NCBI RefSeq assembly: GCF_958295425.1
Contig: NC_081153.1
Coordinates: 4,468,028-4,532,027, forward strand
Origin: Solea solea
Lineage: Eukaryota; Chordata; Actinopteri; Pleuronectiformes; Soleidae
Reading direction: 5' to 3'
DNA: 64,000 nucleotides
The notes below the pieces were generated by a model. It was not told where the DNA came from. It saw only the letters and a program-made list of their open reading frames with translations, and did not search any database. This document shows, one piece after another, positions 1 through 11,800 of this stretch; the stretch's first letter is position 1, and every line of letters starts with the position of its first letter. The position numbers and the translations under genes are program-made.

Positions 1-2
1 TT

Positions 3-1671
3 GTGAGGAGAGCCTGGGAAAAGGCCCAAGTCAACGAGAAGTGGGACCAGAGCAGCTGGGCCAAGAAGATCGAGGCAAGAAAGAAGGTAAACCTCAATGT
101 TTCAGCTCCTGGTCATTATCTATACATGTGATTATGGCTGCAGTTCACAGTTCATCTAGAATTGATTGGTCTATGAAATGTCAGAAAATTGTTCGGTGTT
201 TCCCAAACCTTGAAATATGAAATGTCCTAGTCCACAAACCAAAGTTATTCAGTTTTAATAATTTCTTCATTATATGAAGCAAAGAAACCAGAGACAAATA
301 CAAATAGTTGGTGATTAATGTGGTAATTAAATTGTTGCAGCCCTCCATTTAATACTAATTGCTTGTGTAAGTTATGATATATTAGGTAATAGTAAAAGGG
401 TTTGACTTGTGTTGTGTTGCAGCTGTGGTGTTCACAGGATTCTTGTTTTTTTTTTTCTAACTATAAAAAATAAAAATATATAATGTACAGCTGGTGTTTG
501 AAATTCTACACTGTGCTTTAGAATCAGATAAAAATGTTGAGTGTTTATGGTCATTATCAACTCTCTGTGGTGTTAAAACTCTGCTGCTAATCTGTGCTCG
601 TCTTGAACTTTAGATTAACAAAGTGTTATTTATTGTGGGGAAATTAGTTTCACTCTTGTTGAATTTGGAGTTTGGAGCAAGTACAGGTCAAATCTTAAAA
701 AGGCAGGGTCTACTTTGAACTCACCATCGTCATCATCGCATTAGTGTTAAGATTTTCTTGTGACATTAATATTGCTCACACATCGACGGCCTGTTGTGAC
801 TGACTGAGCTGCTCGATCCCCGGTTGTTCCTGTTAGGGAAAACAAACGGTTGTTGTTGTTTACCTCTGTACTTGTTAATTAATAAGCAAATGCTTGATCA
901 AGCCCTGTGATTTGCCAAGCTGAGGTTGTCAGGCATTGATGGCTGGATAATGAGATGCATCTCAAAGAAAATGTGTAGAAGAGGTTGTTGCTTATTATAA
1001 AACTGTCTTAAATGATCTGTCCTAAAAAGATGAAAATATAATGATACAACTTTACAGAATCTGGCAAGAATCTTTATTATTGAACGGCAAATATGACAAT
1101 ATGTCCAGAATTTGACTTGGGTTCAATAAAATGACTCTTTTCTCCATGTTAATCTTTGCAGAGGGCCAACATGTCTGACTTTGACCGCTTCAAGGTGATG
1201 AAGGCCAAGAAGATGGTAAGTGTCAATGAAAATGTGTATATCCATTTGCTGCTGCACTACATTTATTTTATTATTGATAAATAACAATTGAAAATTGCCA
1301 TCTCCAGTTGCTGCAAATCTTTGCCTTATTTATGCTGATCACATGTGAAATTTAATTTCATATACAACAATGATGACACACAACATAATTGGGATAAAAA
1401 ATGCTCATTTAATCATTGTGGCATTTCAAAATAAATCACTAGTAAACTACTGTGTGATGGTAGGCTCGTCAGCATTTTCAAAGTTCTCACATTATCTATT
1501 TAGAAAACTCCCTTTGGATGATTATTGAAAATTCACCACAATCAAATGATTTAGCTTTTTCATCCTGTAAGTGAGTGTATCTAATGAATGTCTTTGTTAT
1601 TGTTTCTGCAGAGGAACAAGATCATCAAGCACGAGGTGAAGAAGCTCCAGAAAGAGGCGGCAAAGAAGTGA
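3..1671 (+). CDS. rpl14: Ribosomal protein eL14 (RPL14), 3' part, three exons
   Basis: Structural protein of the 60S ribosomal subunit, acting in cytoplasmic translation. Three exons join in phase: 3-86 (the window cuts into this exon or starts just before it), 1162-1215 and 1612-1671, with GT-AG introns and TGA at 1669-1671. The reading begins VRRAWEKAQVNEKWDQSSWA, continues KKIEARKK, then RANMSDFDRFKVMKAKKM, then RNKIIKHEVKKLQKEAAKK. This matches the conserved C-terminal half of eL14, notably the KKIEAR and MSDFDRFKVMKAKKMR blocks. The protein stops directly after the LQKEAAKK helix and lacks the long Ala/Lys-rich tail of the human protein, which I take as the normal shorter fish form. The N-terminal KOW-domain exons lie to the left of the window. 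Recognition is secure; only the first visible exon boundary is open. Confidence 0.95.
170..305 (+). repeat. Interspersed repeat family A, copy 1 (in rpl14 intron)
   Basis: The segment resembles four other stretches of the window: 3795-4000, 13540-13870 and 39870-40135 on the same strand, and 33060-33395 reversed. Shared landmarks are AAATGTCAGAAAA, then GTCCACAAACCAAA, a CAGTTTTAAT-like block, and AAGCAAAGAAACCAG. It is a degenerate teleost interspersed repeat. I cannot name the family with confidence. Confidence 0.6.
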
Positions 1672-1956
1672 ACAGTTTACACGAAATAAATGTCCTGTTC
1701 AATTGTTCGTCCGTGTCCTCTCCTCTTTTCTCCATCTGCCGCCATGTCCTCAAAACTAAATACTTGATTTTTTGTTATTAACACAAACACTTTGTTGTGA
1801 CACAATGAATTTGGAATACATCACAGCAGACTGGAATTGGCTGATTTTACCATTGCGGCTTCTTTTTGGCTTTTTGGAAGTTTGCTTCACATGGACAGTA
1901 TAATTTTTTCTGGTACTCTAAGTCAAAATACATCATAGGAACAATGAGAAAATAAA
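1672..1956 (+). terminator. rpl14: rpl14 3' UTR and candidate poly(A) signals
   Basis: AATAAA lies at 1685-1690, only 14 bases after the stop codon, followed by a T/GT-rich stretch. This would give the very short 3' UTR usual for ribosomal protein genes. A second AATAAA is at 1951-1956. Which one is used cannot be told from sequence. Confidence 0.55.
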
Positions 1957-2218
1957 GAATATAGAATTAAGAAACCAGTCCACTTCATGACTGGTTTCTT
2001 TATTTTTTCCCAAAAGGAAAGAAACCAGTGTGTTTAACATTAAATAGTATTTTTGTCAAAGTGCTTGCACAATGCATTTTTATGCGTAGTGATCCTTAAT
2101 TTAATTGATATTTGCAGGAAGTGCTGGAAGTTATCTTATATACTGAATGTTATATGGGTTTTCACTACAGCTCTACATACACATTTCATGTTGTCCTGGG
2201 AACCGTTTTCTCATGCAG

Positions 2219-2232
2219 CCACTAGAGGGCAG
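2219..2232 (+). promoter_or_regulatory. CTCF-type core motif, forward
   Basis: CCACTAGAGGGCAG fits the CTCF core consensus CCASYAGRKGGCRS at all 14 positions. It lies between rpl14 and snrk. A sequence match alone does not show occupancy. Confidence 0.5.
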
Positions 2233-2814
2233 CCCTGGCTAATATTGGGAGAGGAGCACAAAAGAGCCACATGACTGTATTGTTATTGTTAAAGGACACA
2301 AAGGAAAGTCCACAGTGCCTTATAGAAAATTGACTATATGTATAGTTAAAATGGTTTAAAACGACACATACCACTGCCTCCACAGTGTGGATCCAACCCT
2401 GACTCAACTGAATCTGGGTTAACACTGTTTTCTGATAACATTTGTTGTGTTGATGCGGGGAGATGAATAATAACCAAACACCACCAGGTGAGGTGTCTTC
2501 CATCATTGTCCTCAACTGTGAAACAGGTGGACGTGACAAAAGTGTTATGAGCAGAGCCCAGTTCAGTCGAGCCGACAAGGAGGCTCATCCTGTCACCGCC
2601 GACCAAACGGGTTTCACATTAAATCTGATAAAGAGGGAGTCCGTTAAATATTTCATCTCACACAGACGTGAAAAACGCGCGGCTGCTTCCGTGCACACGC
2701 TAGACACTTTATGCCAACTACCAAATATCTTCCTCACATGTACTTCAGACACTGATATAGTGAACTTGGATTAAGATGGGGCCCGAGATCAGGTGACTAA
2801 CAGGCCTTTATCAT

Positions 2815-2920
2815 ACTTCCGGGGGTTCCCATTTCCGGTAAATTGCTGAGCAATGTATTCACACTTCCGGTTCTTACCCTAGTTACATACTTTGTGTGCA
2901 TGGCGCGAGATGTGCCATTA
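2815..2920. promoter_or_regulatory. ETS-motif cluster, promoter-like
   Basis: Three ETS-type motifs lie within 56 bases: ACTTCCGG at 2815-2822, ATTTCCGG at 2831-2838 and ACTTCCGG at 2863-2870. A CpG-containing stretch (CATGGCGCGAGATG and CGCCCGCGACTGCGACTACG) follows. This arrangement is common in TATA-less housekeeping promoters. I recognise no gene on either strand next to it, so it could also be a dead promoter or transposon sequence. Confidence 0.35.
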
Positions 2921-2962
2921 ACGCCCGCGACTGCGACTACGAGACTATGACTACTCATGGGA

Positions 2963-2994
2963 GAACTTGTATCCTTTCTAAAGGATACAAGTTC
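2963..2994. repeat. Perfect 15-bp inverted repeat, 2-nt loop
   Basis: Arms at 2963-2977 and 2980-2994 (left arm GAACTTGTATCCTTT) are exact reverse complements around CT. The sequence just outside pairs at 6 of 7 further positions. It could be a cruciform, a transposon remnant or an RNA hairpin. Confidence 0.8.
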
Positions 2995-3482
2995 ACGAGT
3001 CGCACCACATCGTCTTGCCCAATTTATGGGAGATAAGAGAGCAAAGTCATCTTGAGAAGCAATACCCGGAAGGAGGGATACACTGCTTCCGTGATTTTCG
3101 CAGTAGAACAGCATTTCTGATTCTCCTCCCAAGTACCAACGGAGGAAGCTCACGTACCACTGGCGATACATGTACCGACAGTTTGAGAACCGTGGCTTTA
3201 AAGTAGAAATCATTTGGATTTTTATAGCCATAGAAAAAAGCCTTGTATACTGTAGAAGGCTCTTGAGATTGTACAGTAGCCCAAAAGGACAAAATGACAA
3301 ATCTGGTACTTACTGGTATGGCTGTCCCGTCCATTTTCTGCCACTATTTCTTACACATTGGACATTTAATGTAAACACAGCCTGAAGATAGTGATTGTTG
3401 GTGCAGGATGAACTGACTGTGCCTTTGTTAATGAAAGGAAGTGCAAAAACAGAGCAGATGAATGATAGTGAGCTATTGTTCA

Positions 3483-3512
3483 TCTGTCTGTCTGTCTGTC
3501 TGTCTGTCTGTC
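3483..3512 (+). repeat. (TCTG)n microsatellite
   Basis: About seven uninterrupted TCTG units in the spacer between rpl14 and snrk. Confidence 0.9.
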
Positions 3513-3794
3513 CTCCTGTCCTTCACATTTGACCAGGATGAGACTAAACCATGTCAAGTGTGTTCAGTGTTTTCATCGCGGGGCCTGTAACAATAAACAC
3601 GCTTTTCCCTCTCTGAGCGTAGTTCAGACGTCAGAGATGAATGGTGCTGAAGCGCAGTGATGAGGGAGCTGTCATTGAGCACGGACCTTACCGGAAACTG
3701 GGCAAATGGGCCCTTCAAAATAAAAGGTTCATGCGTTCACTGCCTTGAGAACAGGCAAAGACAAAACAAAGTACAGTATATGTATCTCTGTGTG

Positions 3795-4000
3795 GTAGTT
3801 GGAGCTGCAACTAATGATTATTTTTACAATCGTTTAATCTGTCTGTGAACTGCGTACTTTGGTCTGAAAAGTGTCGGAACATGTTGAAACGTTTTGTCCA
3901 CCTACCAAACTGATTTTTTGTTTGTTATGTGTAGGAAAGAAACCAGAGAATATTCACTTTTAAGAAGATGAAAAATGAAAGAAACCACCCCCCCACACAT
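3795..4000 (+). repeat. Interspersed repeat family A, copy 2
   Basis: The copy opens with GGAGCTGCAACTAATGATTA, a frequent start of this teleost repeat. It ends with AAACCAGAGAATATTCACTT followed by TTAAGAAGATG, shared with the 13.5-13.9 kb and 39.9-40.1 kb copies. The AT-rich stretch 4000-4430 after it shows no feature I can name. Confidence 0.55.
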
Positions 4001-4439
4001 TTAGTAATCAATTAATAATAACAATCGTTGTAATTGTCCGTGTATCCTTTAAATATAATTAATACTATTGCTATCTATACAACAACAACTACTAGTAATA
4101 ATGATAATCGTAATATTAACAATAATAATGACTCACTGAATTCTGAATTATGGACATGCTATGTATATGATTTCTCATAATCACTGTCAAGAAACATAAC
4201 ATAACATGAATATCCCCTCACATATCAGTAAAGTATGTAACAATAATGAAAAGAATGTAAAGAATTTAAATAATAACGACTACAACAACCGGTTGCAAAT
4301 GTATGATAAATATAGTAAAGCAAAAGGACATAAGCTATTGCATATTAAATTATTATAACATTCTGTCAATATTCCATTCTATTTTAATTTTAGAAGCAGC
4401 TACGTTCAGCCTTTTTCCAGCTCCTTTTTTTATTTTGAA

Positions 4440-4761
4440 AGTGTACTTCCGGCATCGTCTGTTTAGCGACGCTCATTTGACGCGACCGACAGCGCAGGAG
4501 GAGAAAGAGGGAGGGTGAACGAAAAAGAGGCTGGTCGTGTTGACAGTGTGACAGATTCACACACACAGGGACTCAGCGTAAACCTTCCCTCTGTCCCTCT
4601 GTCTTTCCGTCTGTCTCTCTCTCCGTGTGTCTGTCTCTCTGTCTGTCTTCACTGAGCGGCAACACAAGCGTCAGCGTCGGTGAAAGCCTGCAGCTCATCG
4701 CCCGGAGCCGCGCACTTTCTCTCCCGCAGTTGTTCCAGGCGCTGACTCAGATTCTTCTCCG
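4440..4761 (+). promoter_or_regulatory. snrk: snrk promoter and non-coding first exon
   Basis: A CpG-rich block with an ETS motif ACTTCCGG at 4445-4452 is followed by a GC-rich leader. It ends in a good splice donor, CTCCG|GTAAGT, with the exon end at 4761. The next plus-strand acceptor that leads into snrk is at 8604, so this is most simply read as the untranslated first exon. The transcription start is not determinable from sequence. The link to snrk is inferred from position, strand and splice signals. Confidence 0.55.
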
Positions 4762-5189
4762 GTAAGTCAGGCTGACTGTTGTAGTCCGTGCATGCAGGCA
4801 GGCTGGTGGTGTGCGTGGGCCCGTGGGTCATGTTCTCCTGGTTCTGACTGCTGGATTCCGGTGAGGGACCTTTGAATGCGCATCCTTTGGGCGCATTTAA
4901 ACCTCGTGTGTGTGTATGTGTATGTGCTGCTGCTGCTGCTGTGTTGTTGTGTTGTTGTGTTTGCAGTCAGCAGGCATGTTGACAGGACATGGGGCGGTGA
5001 GGGGGGGTGAGGGGTGGTCCCATATGGGCAGTAGCACCTTTGCTGTGTTCATTATCAGGGCCTCTGCATCAAGCAAGAGTCCCAGGATAAGTGTGAGCTC
5101 CACAACAATGACAATGACCTTTTAAAGATCTGGTATGTAACCATACCTAACCCTAAACTTACAGTTTTAGTCAGAAGTTGGAATTTCAG

Positions 5190-5500
5190 ATTGGAGTTTG
5201 CATGTTCTCCCCATGTGTGCGTGGGTTTTCTCCGGGTTCTCCGGCTTCCTCCCACAGTCCAAAAGCATGCAATATGTGGATTAGATAAATTGGAAACTCT
5301 AAATTATAGGTAATAATAATAGTAGTAATAATAGGTGTGAATGTGAGATTAGGGTGGTTGTTAGTCTCCATGTGGCCCTGTGATGGACTGGCCAACTGTC
5401 CGGAGTGTGACCCCGCCTATCACGCTATGTCAGCTGAGATTAGCACAGTTTCCCTCACAACCCTAACGTGGAGGTTAAAACGGTAGAAGCTGGATGGCTG
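5190..5500 (+). repeat. Interspersed repeat family B (L2/SINE-tail type), copy 1
   Basis: Contains the teleost repeat landmarks GTTTGCATGTTCTCC, TCTCCGGGTTCTCCGGCTTC, CTCCCACAGTCCAAAA, CCCTGTGATGGACTGG and ACCCCGCCTATC, ending with a GGTAGAAGCTGGATGG tail. Related copies occur at 37470-37700, 41585-41710, 43600-43770 (reversed) and 63885-64000. The resemblance to L2-clade LINE or SINE tails is from memory. Confidence 0.7.
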
Positions 5501-5619
5501 TACCAAATGCTGTCGTATGTTACTGTTACCAAAAGAATGTCCTTCAAAGGTTCCCTAAAGGTTGGGACAAAAGTAACGTCACAAGAACATTCTATGGGGG
5601 AACGTTCTGGGAACCGTAG

Positions 5620-6060
5620 GTAGATTACCTCAAAAGTATTGAAGCTTGGTACCCTCCCCGAACTTTGGCAGATACCAAATTGTTTAAGATTGATACCCTG
5701 CCTGAAGTTTAGTAGATAACCTCAGAAGTATTTAAGCTTGGTACCCTCCCCGAACTTTGGCAGATACCAAATTGTTTAAGATTGATACCCTGCCTGAAGT
5801 TTAGTAGATAACCTCAGAAGTATTTAAGCTTGATACCCTGCCTGAAGTTTAGTAGATAACCTCAGAAGTATTTAAGCTTGGTACCCTCCCCGAACTTTGG
5901 CAGATACCAAATTGTTTAAGATTGATACCCTGCCTGAAGTTTAGTAGATAACCTCAGAAGTATTTAAGCTTGATACCCTCCCCAAAGTTTGGCAGATAAC
6001 AAAAATTATTTAAGCTTGATACCCTGCCTGAAGTTTGGTAGATACCAAAAAAGTATTATA
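5620..6060 (+). repeat. Two-part tandem repeat in snrk intron 1
   Basis: Two related units of about 45 bp alternate. One has GGTACCCTCCCCGAACTTTG then GCAGATACC; the other has GATACCCTGCCTGAAGTTTA then GTAGATAACC. Together they make a roughly 92-bp higher-order unit, present about three times between 5645 and 5990 with one half-unit skipped near 5830, and degraded units at both ends. Confidence 0.8.
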
Positions 6061-6485
6061 CCCAACATGGGTTTCAGGGTCATAAGGTCAGTCTTAAAGT
6101 TGGTAAAGAAAAAACATATCACTATTTTGTCCAGAGATAAGTTCATGTTACACCCAACAAAACAATGAATGGTTCGGTTGGGTAACTTTCAAAGTGTGGG
6201 CGTCTCAATGAAATGCACCAGGAAACTGATTTTCCTGTGAAGTGTGGGCTTGACTACACTCAGCTCTTATCTTAAATAATATGACTGGCTGAGTTTATAA
6301 CAGGCCCTTGCCCCCATATGTGTGTCTGTATGCTTCTGTGCGCACAACTCTACTCTACAAGCTTGTAAATCAGTACACTACTGCACCTTATGTAACCAAA
6401 TTCCAAGTATGTACAACATGTACTCCGCTGCACGCTGTGTGTACATATATCTATGTATATATCATGTCATAAAGACTTAGAGTAG

Positions 6486-7090
6486 GGCTGAGCGATTTGT
6501 GTAAAATATCAAATGTGTGATTTTTCTGACATATAGTCATTGCAACTGGAAGTTGAGCTTCAGTTAAATTTAGAACAAAATGGAGCACTGCCCCATAAAA
6601 TACCAACTATTAACTTAAAGATATGAATTGCTTCTAATATTTCTATTGTGGCAGGGCAATAACTCATTATTTATGCAATGTGCAAACATACTTTTGCGAC
6701 AGCGACATGCTTTTAAATCTTACACTGGTGTTTTTTTCTGTCCATAAGGAATTTTAAAACTTCACTCAACCAAGTGAACTTAACTTTCACGTGGTTGCGA
6801 AACTTAATCTTTAATAATCTAATAGTTTATGGTGATAATTATTAATATCGGCTGATTTAATAAAAAAAAATAAAAAAAATAAGTCTTCAACTATTTTATT
6901 GCAATTACATTTTTGGCCATATTGTATTAGATTAGAAGCATAGAACTGTGAAATAGCAGCTAATTGTGTGGTTTTCAAATTAAAAGTTTGATTTAAAACA
7001 ACTTGTTCTTTAGCTTTAGCCTCAGGATTAAAATAAATTAATTTGAATCGATTTTTCCTCAACCTGCGATTTCAGCTGATCGCCCACATT
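6486..7090. mobile_element. Degenerate non-autonomous element
   Basis: Begins with GGGCTGAGCGATTT and ends near GCTGATCGCCCAC. The ends form a loose inverted repeat, and the interior is AT-rich with no coding capacity. The start resembles a common fish repeat with GGGCTGGGCGATA termini. The rest of intron 1 up to 8600 holds only a TG run near 7227-7255 and nothing else I recognise. Confidence 0.4.
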
Positions 7091-8604
7091 CTCAGCAGAG
7101 GTGTGTTCAGGTCAGCCCTGTAATGCTGACTCCATGATAATACCCTGATATGATTGAGGCGAACACACCAGCTCATCACTACACCACAGCCCACTTTGAT
7201 CTCACCTAACCTGCTCTGTCACCCTGAGTGTGTGCGTGTGTGTGTGTGTGTGTCCAGGTCCAGGAATGTGTGTGCACACAGGTTATGTGTGACTTCTTTC
7301 ATGGCTTCAGTTTTTCTGAACCTGTCAACACCCACATGTTGCCGGCGTCAGCGCAGACATCGGTGAACACAGACGTCAGAGAAGACAGAAACGACTCTCT
7401 GTGAATAATCAAAACCCAAAAGACCTCCAACGGCTTTCGCAGTTTTATTCACACACAACCACAAACTGCTCGTGGGCTGGAGACATTTCCATATTTATTT
7501 TCCTTCCCATTGTTTCTTGTTGTGGAAGAAGGTGTGTTCTCTGGCAACACTTATTTAGTTTTCTGTTGTCTTTGTGAATCCAGGTGAATGGGACACACCT
7601 AGGCAGCACCTTAAAGGAATGTTAGACAGTTTTTTTTTCTTTCTTGTCGTCTCCGCGTTCTTGGAATGAATGTTGATTCTTGAAAGAGGAATGCCAGGCC
7701 TCCCCTGGAGGCCATGTTTCGTAATCATAGCTGTGAAAACCAAAAAAAAACAACACTGTAAGACGACAGTAGCTCCTGGTGAACGGATTAGAGGCTCATG
7801 TAAGCAAGGAAGGGTTTTTTGAATTTTTTACAAATCGTAGTTTTGTCTGCCTTGAATCAGTGACACTGAGCCAGCACATGTAACACGACACTCACCCTAA
7901 GGTTATGTGTAGTTTATAAAAGTAAAAAAAATTATCTCTTAGTCCAAAGCCATTCATTGTCCCAAATAGAATAAGGTATCGTCGGCATGTTTGACGATGT
8001 TGTTGAAATTAAGCATTTCATGTGTTTTTATGTCTATGGTTTATCAATGAAACATTTAAAAACATTTTTTAATACAATTAAATGTGTCTGCCAATTGATT
8101 TCTGACCAAATGGGTTCAAAAACACGGACCAAATGTTGATCCACATAAACTTATTATTCATGCCTGATAAAATATCAGCTTAATATTTTTAAAGCTGAGC
8201 ATTTATTTAGTAACAATAATAATCACAATTGGATTTTCTTCAACAGTTATATAAGAAAAGTTCACTGGTATATTGATCGTCCCCCCCAGTAAAAATCAAT
8301 CCTTAATTATGTGACCTGTATTAATTGATAATTGTTGGTGTCATATTATTTAAAATGTGTTATTGTGCAGTCAGCAAAGTAAAATGCTTAAATTTTACCC
8401 CATATGCCACTAAGGTAGTCTCACCTGATACTTTATTTATGCTCACTGTCTACATTAAAGTAGGGGAATGTAGTTTTTAGGACAGGAGGTCATTAGACAG
8501 TCTCAAGACTCAGGATTTAGCAGGATTGTTTTCCACAGCAGTGACAGTTAATTGTTGCAGAGTTATATTTTGGTGAATAATGGTTTCCTGTTTTCTCCCC
8601 TCAG

Positions 8605-8805
8605 ATCAACAGTAGACTGGAACTCACCTTCAAACCCTTAAAGCTACCATAAGAAGACCCACAGTGGGCCTGCAGTCAACTGAACCACTACTACAAACCC
8701 TCACCTCACCTCACTTCAGTTCACTCAAGAGGAAAATGGAGAACTGACCCGAGGACCAGCAGGCAACAGAAAGCAGCTCCTCCCTCCCCCCATTCACTAG
8801 CAGCC
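8605..8805 (+). other. snrk: snrk 5' UTR part of exon 2
   Basis: A pyrimidine-rich acceptor, TTTTCTCCCCTCAG, ends at 8604. The 201 bases between it and the start codon are untranslated. The ATG at 8806 has G at -3 and G at +4, a favourable context. Confidence 0.7.
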
Positions 8806-11800
8806 ATGGCGGGGTTCAAACGTCATCATGACGGGAAGATTGCTGGGCTGTATGACCTGGACAAGACTCTTGGCCGCGGCCATTTTGCCGTGGTGAAACT
8901 GGCGCGACATGTATTCACTGGTGAAAAGGTACACGGTCGTTCATGTCTACACATGCACGTACAACGTTTTATTGGCATTGATGGAATGTCCTCGTGATAA
9001 TCAACCGGTGTCTACAGCCACATTTCAGCTACACCCTTAGAGACACATACCAGAGAGAGGTGATTCATAACCCTTTGTAGTAACATCTGTGAGGGTTGAG
9101 TGGATTCATTTGACCTTTAGGAATATGATATCATCTCATGAACATCTTTTCTTTGTTTCCAACTTAGTCTAACTACCTTTATTATCTGTATCAACGTGAC
9201 AGCTGTTTCTTGATGAAGAAGATGTCCACAATCAGTTTTGTCTGTCTCTTTTTGTCACTCCTCCAGGTTGCGGTAAAGGTGATAGATAAGACGAAGCTGG
9301 ACCCAGTGGCTCGGGGTCACCTTTTCCAGGAGGTGCGGTGTATGAAAATGGTGCAACACCCCAACGTAGTGCGTCTGTACGAGGTCATTGACACGGCCAC
9401 TAAGCTCTACCTCATTCTGGAGCTGGGAGACGGAGGAGACATGTACGACTGCATCATGAAGCACGACGGAGGACTCAGTGAAGAGGTGAGTGGGACCAGG
9501 GGCGGCTCACATTCAGTGGTTCAACTCACAGGTGAAGTCCATCGTCTCTACATAAGTCATCGAAGATAAAATAACTAGGAAGCAGATTTAAGTTTCTTTA
9601 TTTTTAGTGGTGAATGATTTGTGTAAATGTGATGAAGGAAGTGGACAGAGTTCAAAGTAGTAAACCTGGATAGTTCAAAGTTCAAGGAGTTCACTCAGCA
9701 AGAGTCAAATATTTGACACTGAACGCTGTAATATAATAAGATAAGAAAGTTTACTGGACACTGTTTAACTTTGCAGTGGTAATGGCAGGTGTTTGGTTTT
9801 TTTTGTTTGTTTTTAAATCTAAATTGTATGTTATACATTTATTTCCTTTCTTGGTTGGTGTTAGGTGAGAAGTTTAATCAGAATCAGAAACAGTTTTATT
9901 GCCAATTAAGTCATAAACATACAAGCAATTTGCTGTGGTGATTTAGTGCATTAGACAGCACAATATAACATAAAGACAGCATAATATAACATAAAGACAG
10001 CACAATATAACATAAAGACAGCACTATATAACATAAAGACAGCACAATATAACATAAAGACAGCACTATATAACATAAAGACAGCACAATATAACATAAA
10101 GACAGCACTATATAACATAAAGACAGCACAATATAACATAAAGACAGCACTATATAACATAAAGACAGCACAATATAACATCAAGACAGCACTATATAAT
10201 ATAAAGACAGCACAATATAACATAAAGACAGCACAATATAACATAAAGACAGCACTATATAACATAAAGACAGCACAATATAACATAAAGACAGCACTAT
10301 ATAACATAAAGACAGCACAATATAACATCAAGACAGCACTATATAATATAAAGACAGCACAATATAACATAAAGACAGCACTATATAACATAAAGACAGC
10401 ACTATATAACATAAAGACAGCACAATATAACATCAAGACAGCACTATATAACATAAAGACAGCACTATATAACATAAAGACAGCACAATATAACATCAAG
10501 ACAGCACTATATAACATAAAGACAGCACAATATAACATAAAGACAGCACTATATAACATAAAGACAGCACAATATAACATAAAGACAGCACTATATAACA
10601 TAAAGACAGCACAATATAACATAAAGACAGCACAATATAACATAAAGACAGCACTATATAACAAAGACAGCACTATATAACATAAAGACAGCACTATATA
10701 ACATAAAGACAGCACTATATAACATAAAGACAGCACAATATAACATAAAGACAGCACAATATAACATCAAGACAGCACTATATAACATAAAGACAGCACA
10801 ATATAAAAAGAATGAAGATTAAAATTGAAAAAAGCTATCTATACTTAAGCTAACTGCTTCTAAAACAGGAATAAGCATCATTCATATGTGTATTAGAAGC
10901 AGTTAGATTAGGTTTAGATAGCTTTTCTTTTCAATTTAAAAAAACATTATTATTAATATTAAAGTTACTTATTAACAATTAATATTAAAGTTACTTATTA
11001 ACATGTTTTATCATATCTTACAAAACGAAATGTTAGCAGTCTTACCATGTCACTCTTAAGCTAACTTGCTAGCTATCAGTTAGCAGGGCCATTAGCTTCT
11101 AGCTGCTACGGGCCGCTAGCCACTGCTCTTAACTTGTATTAACTGAATTGTGGACAGCCGAAACAAGCTGTGAACTCAAGTTGAAATGATAAATGTTTAA
11201 CACATATTGAGCAACATCAGCATAAATATGTAGTTGAGTTTTTGACCTAAATATCTGTTGGATCTGGTTCATGTACAAGTGATTTTTGTTAAGTTGTGCT
11301 TGTAGGGTTAAACTTTTTGTTTACTGCTGTAGAACAAATACCGCTTTTTTACCACTATTTACAATTTTTTTGGTACTATTCCCTCACCTAGCTTTACTGT
11401 CTGGTACATTGAACATAACTTGCCATATCTCGGTTAATCCCATCCTTCACCACCTGGTTTGGGGCCTTTGTCTTGATATAGGAGGTTCAGAGCTTATTTC
11501 AGAGTGGACGAACACCAGTCTGACCTATTTCTTTGGCCCAAGTATCAAAAGAAGCACTTGCTACAGTCCAAAAGGTTAATATATTACTTGGTGTTATGAG
11601 GATGTACCCAGAACTATGAGTATGTTGTTTTTGTGTATAAAAACAACACACTCATAGTTCTGACCTAAAACAGTACTTTCACCAATGAGCATGGTTGTGA
11701 TACAGAATTGCATCTGTCTCTCTGTCTCTCCAGGTTGCCAAGTGTTACTTTGCCCAAATTGTCCACGCCATCTCCTACTGTCACCGGCTCCATGTGGTAC

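Noticed and set aside
1216..1611. A possible C/D-box snoRNA in the rpl14 intron, from ATGATGA at 1370-1376
   Set aside because: Ribosomal protein introns often host snoRNAs, but I found no CTGA D-box at a suitable distance and no terminal stem.
2797..3300. 167-codon minus-strand open frame
   Set aside because: No protein motif. It overlaps the hairpin and ETS cluster, and the composition looks non-coding.
9911..10757. Long open frames of 86 and 268 codons on the minus strand
   Set aside because: They run through the 21-bp minisatellite. A period divisible by three keeps the frame open, and the translation is a monotonous repeat.
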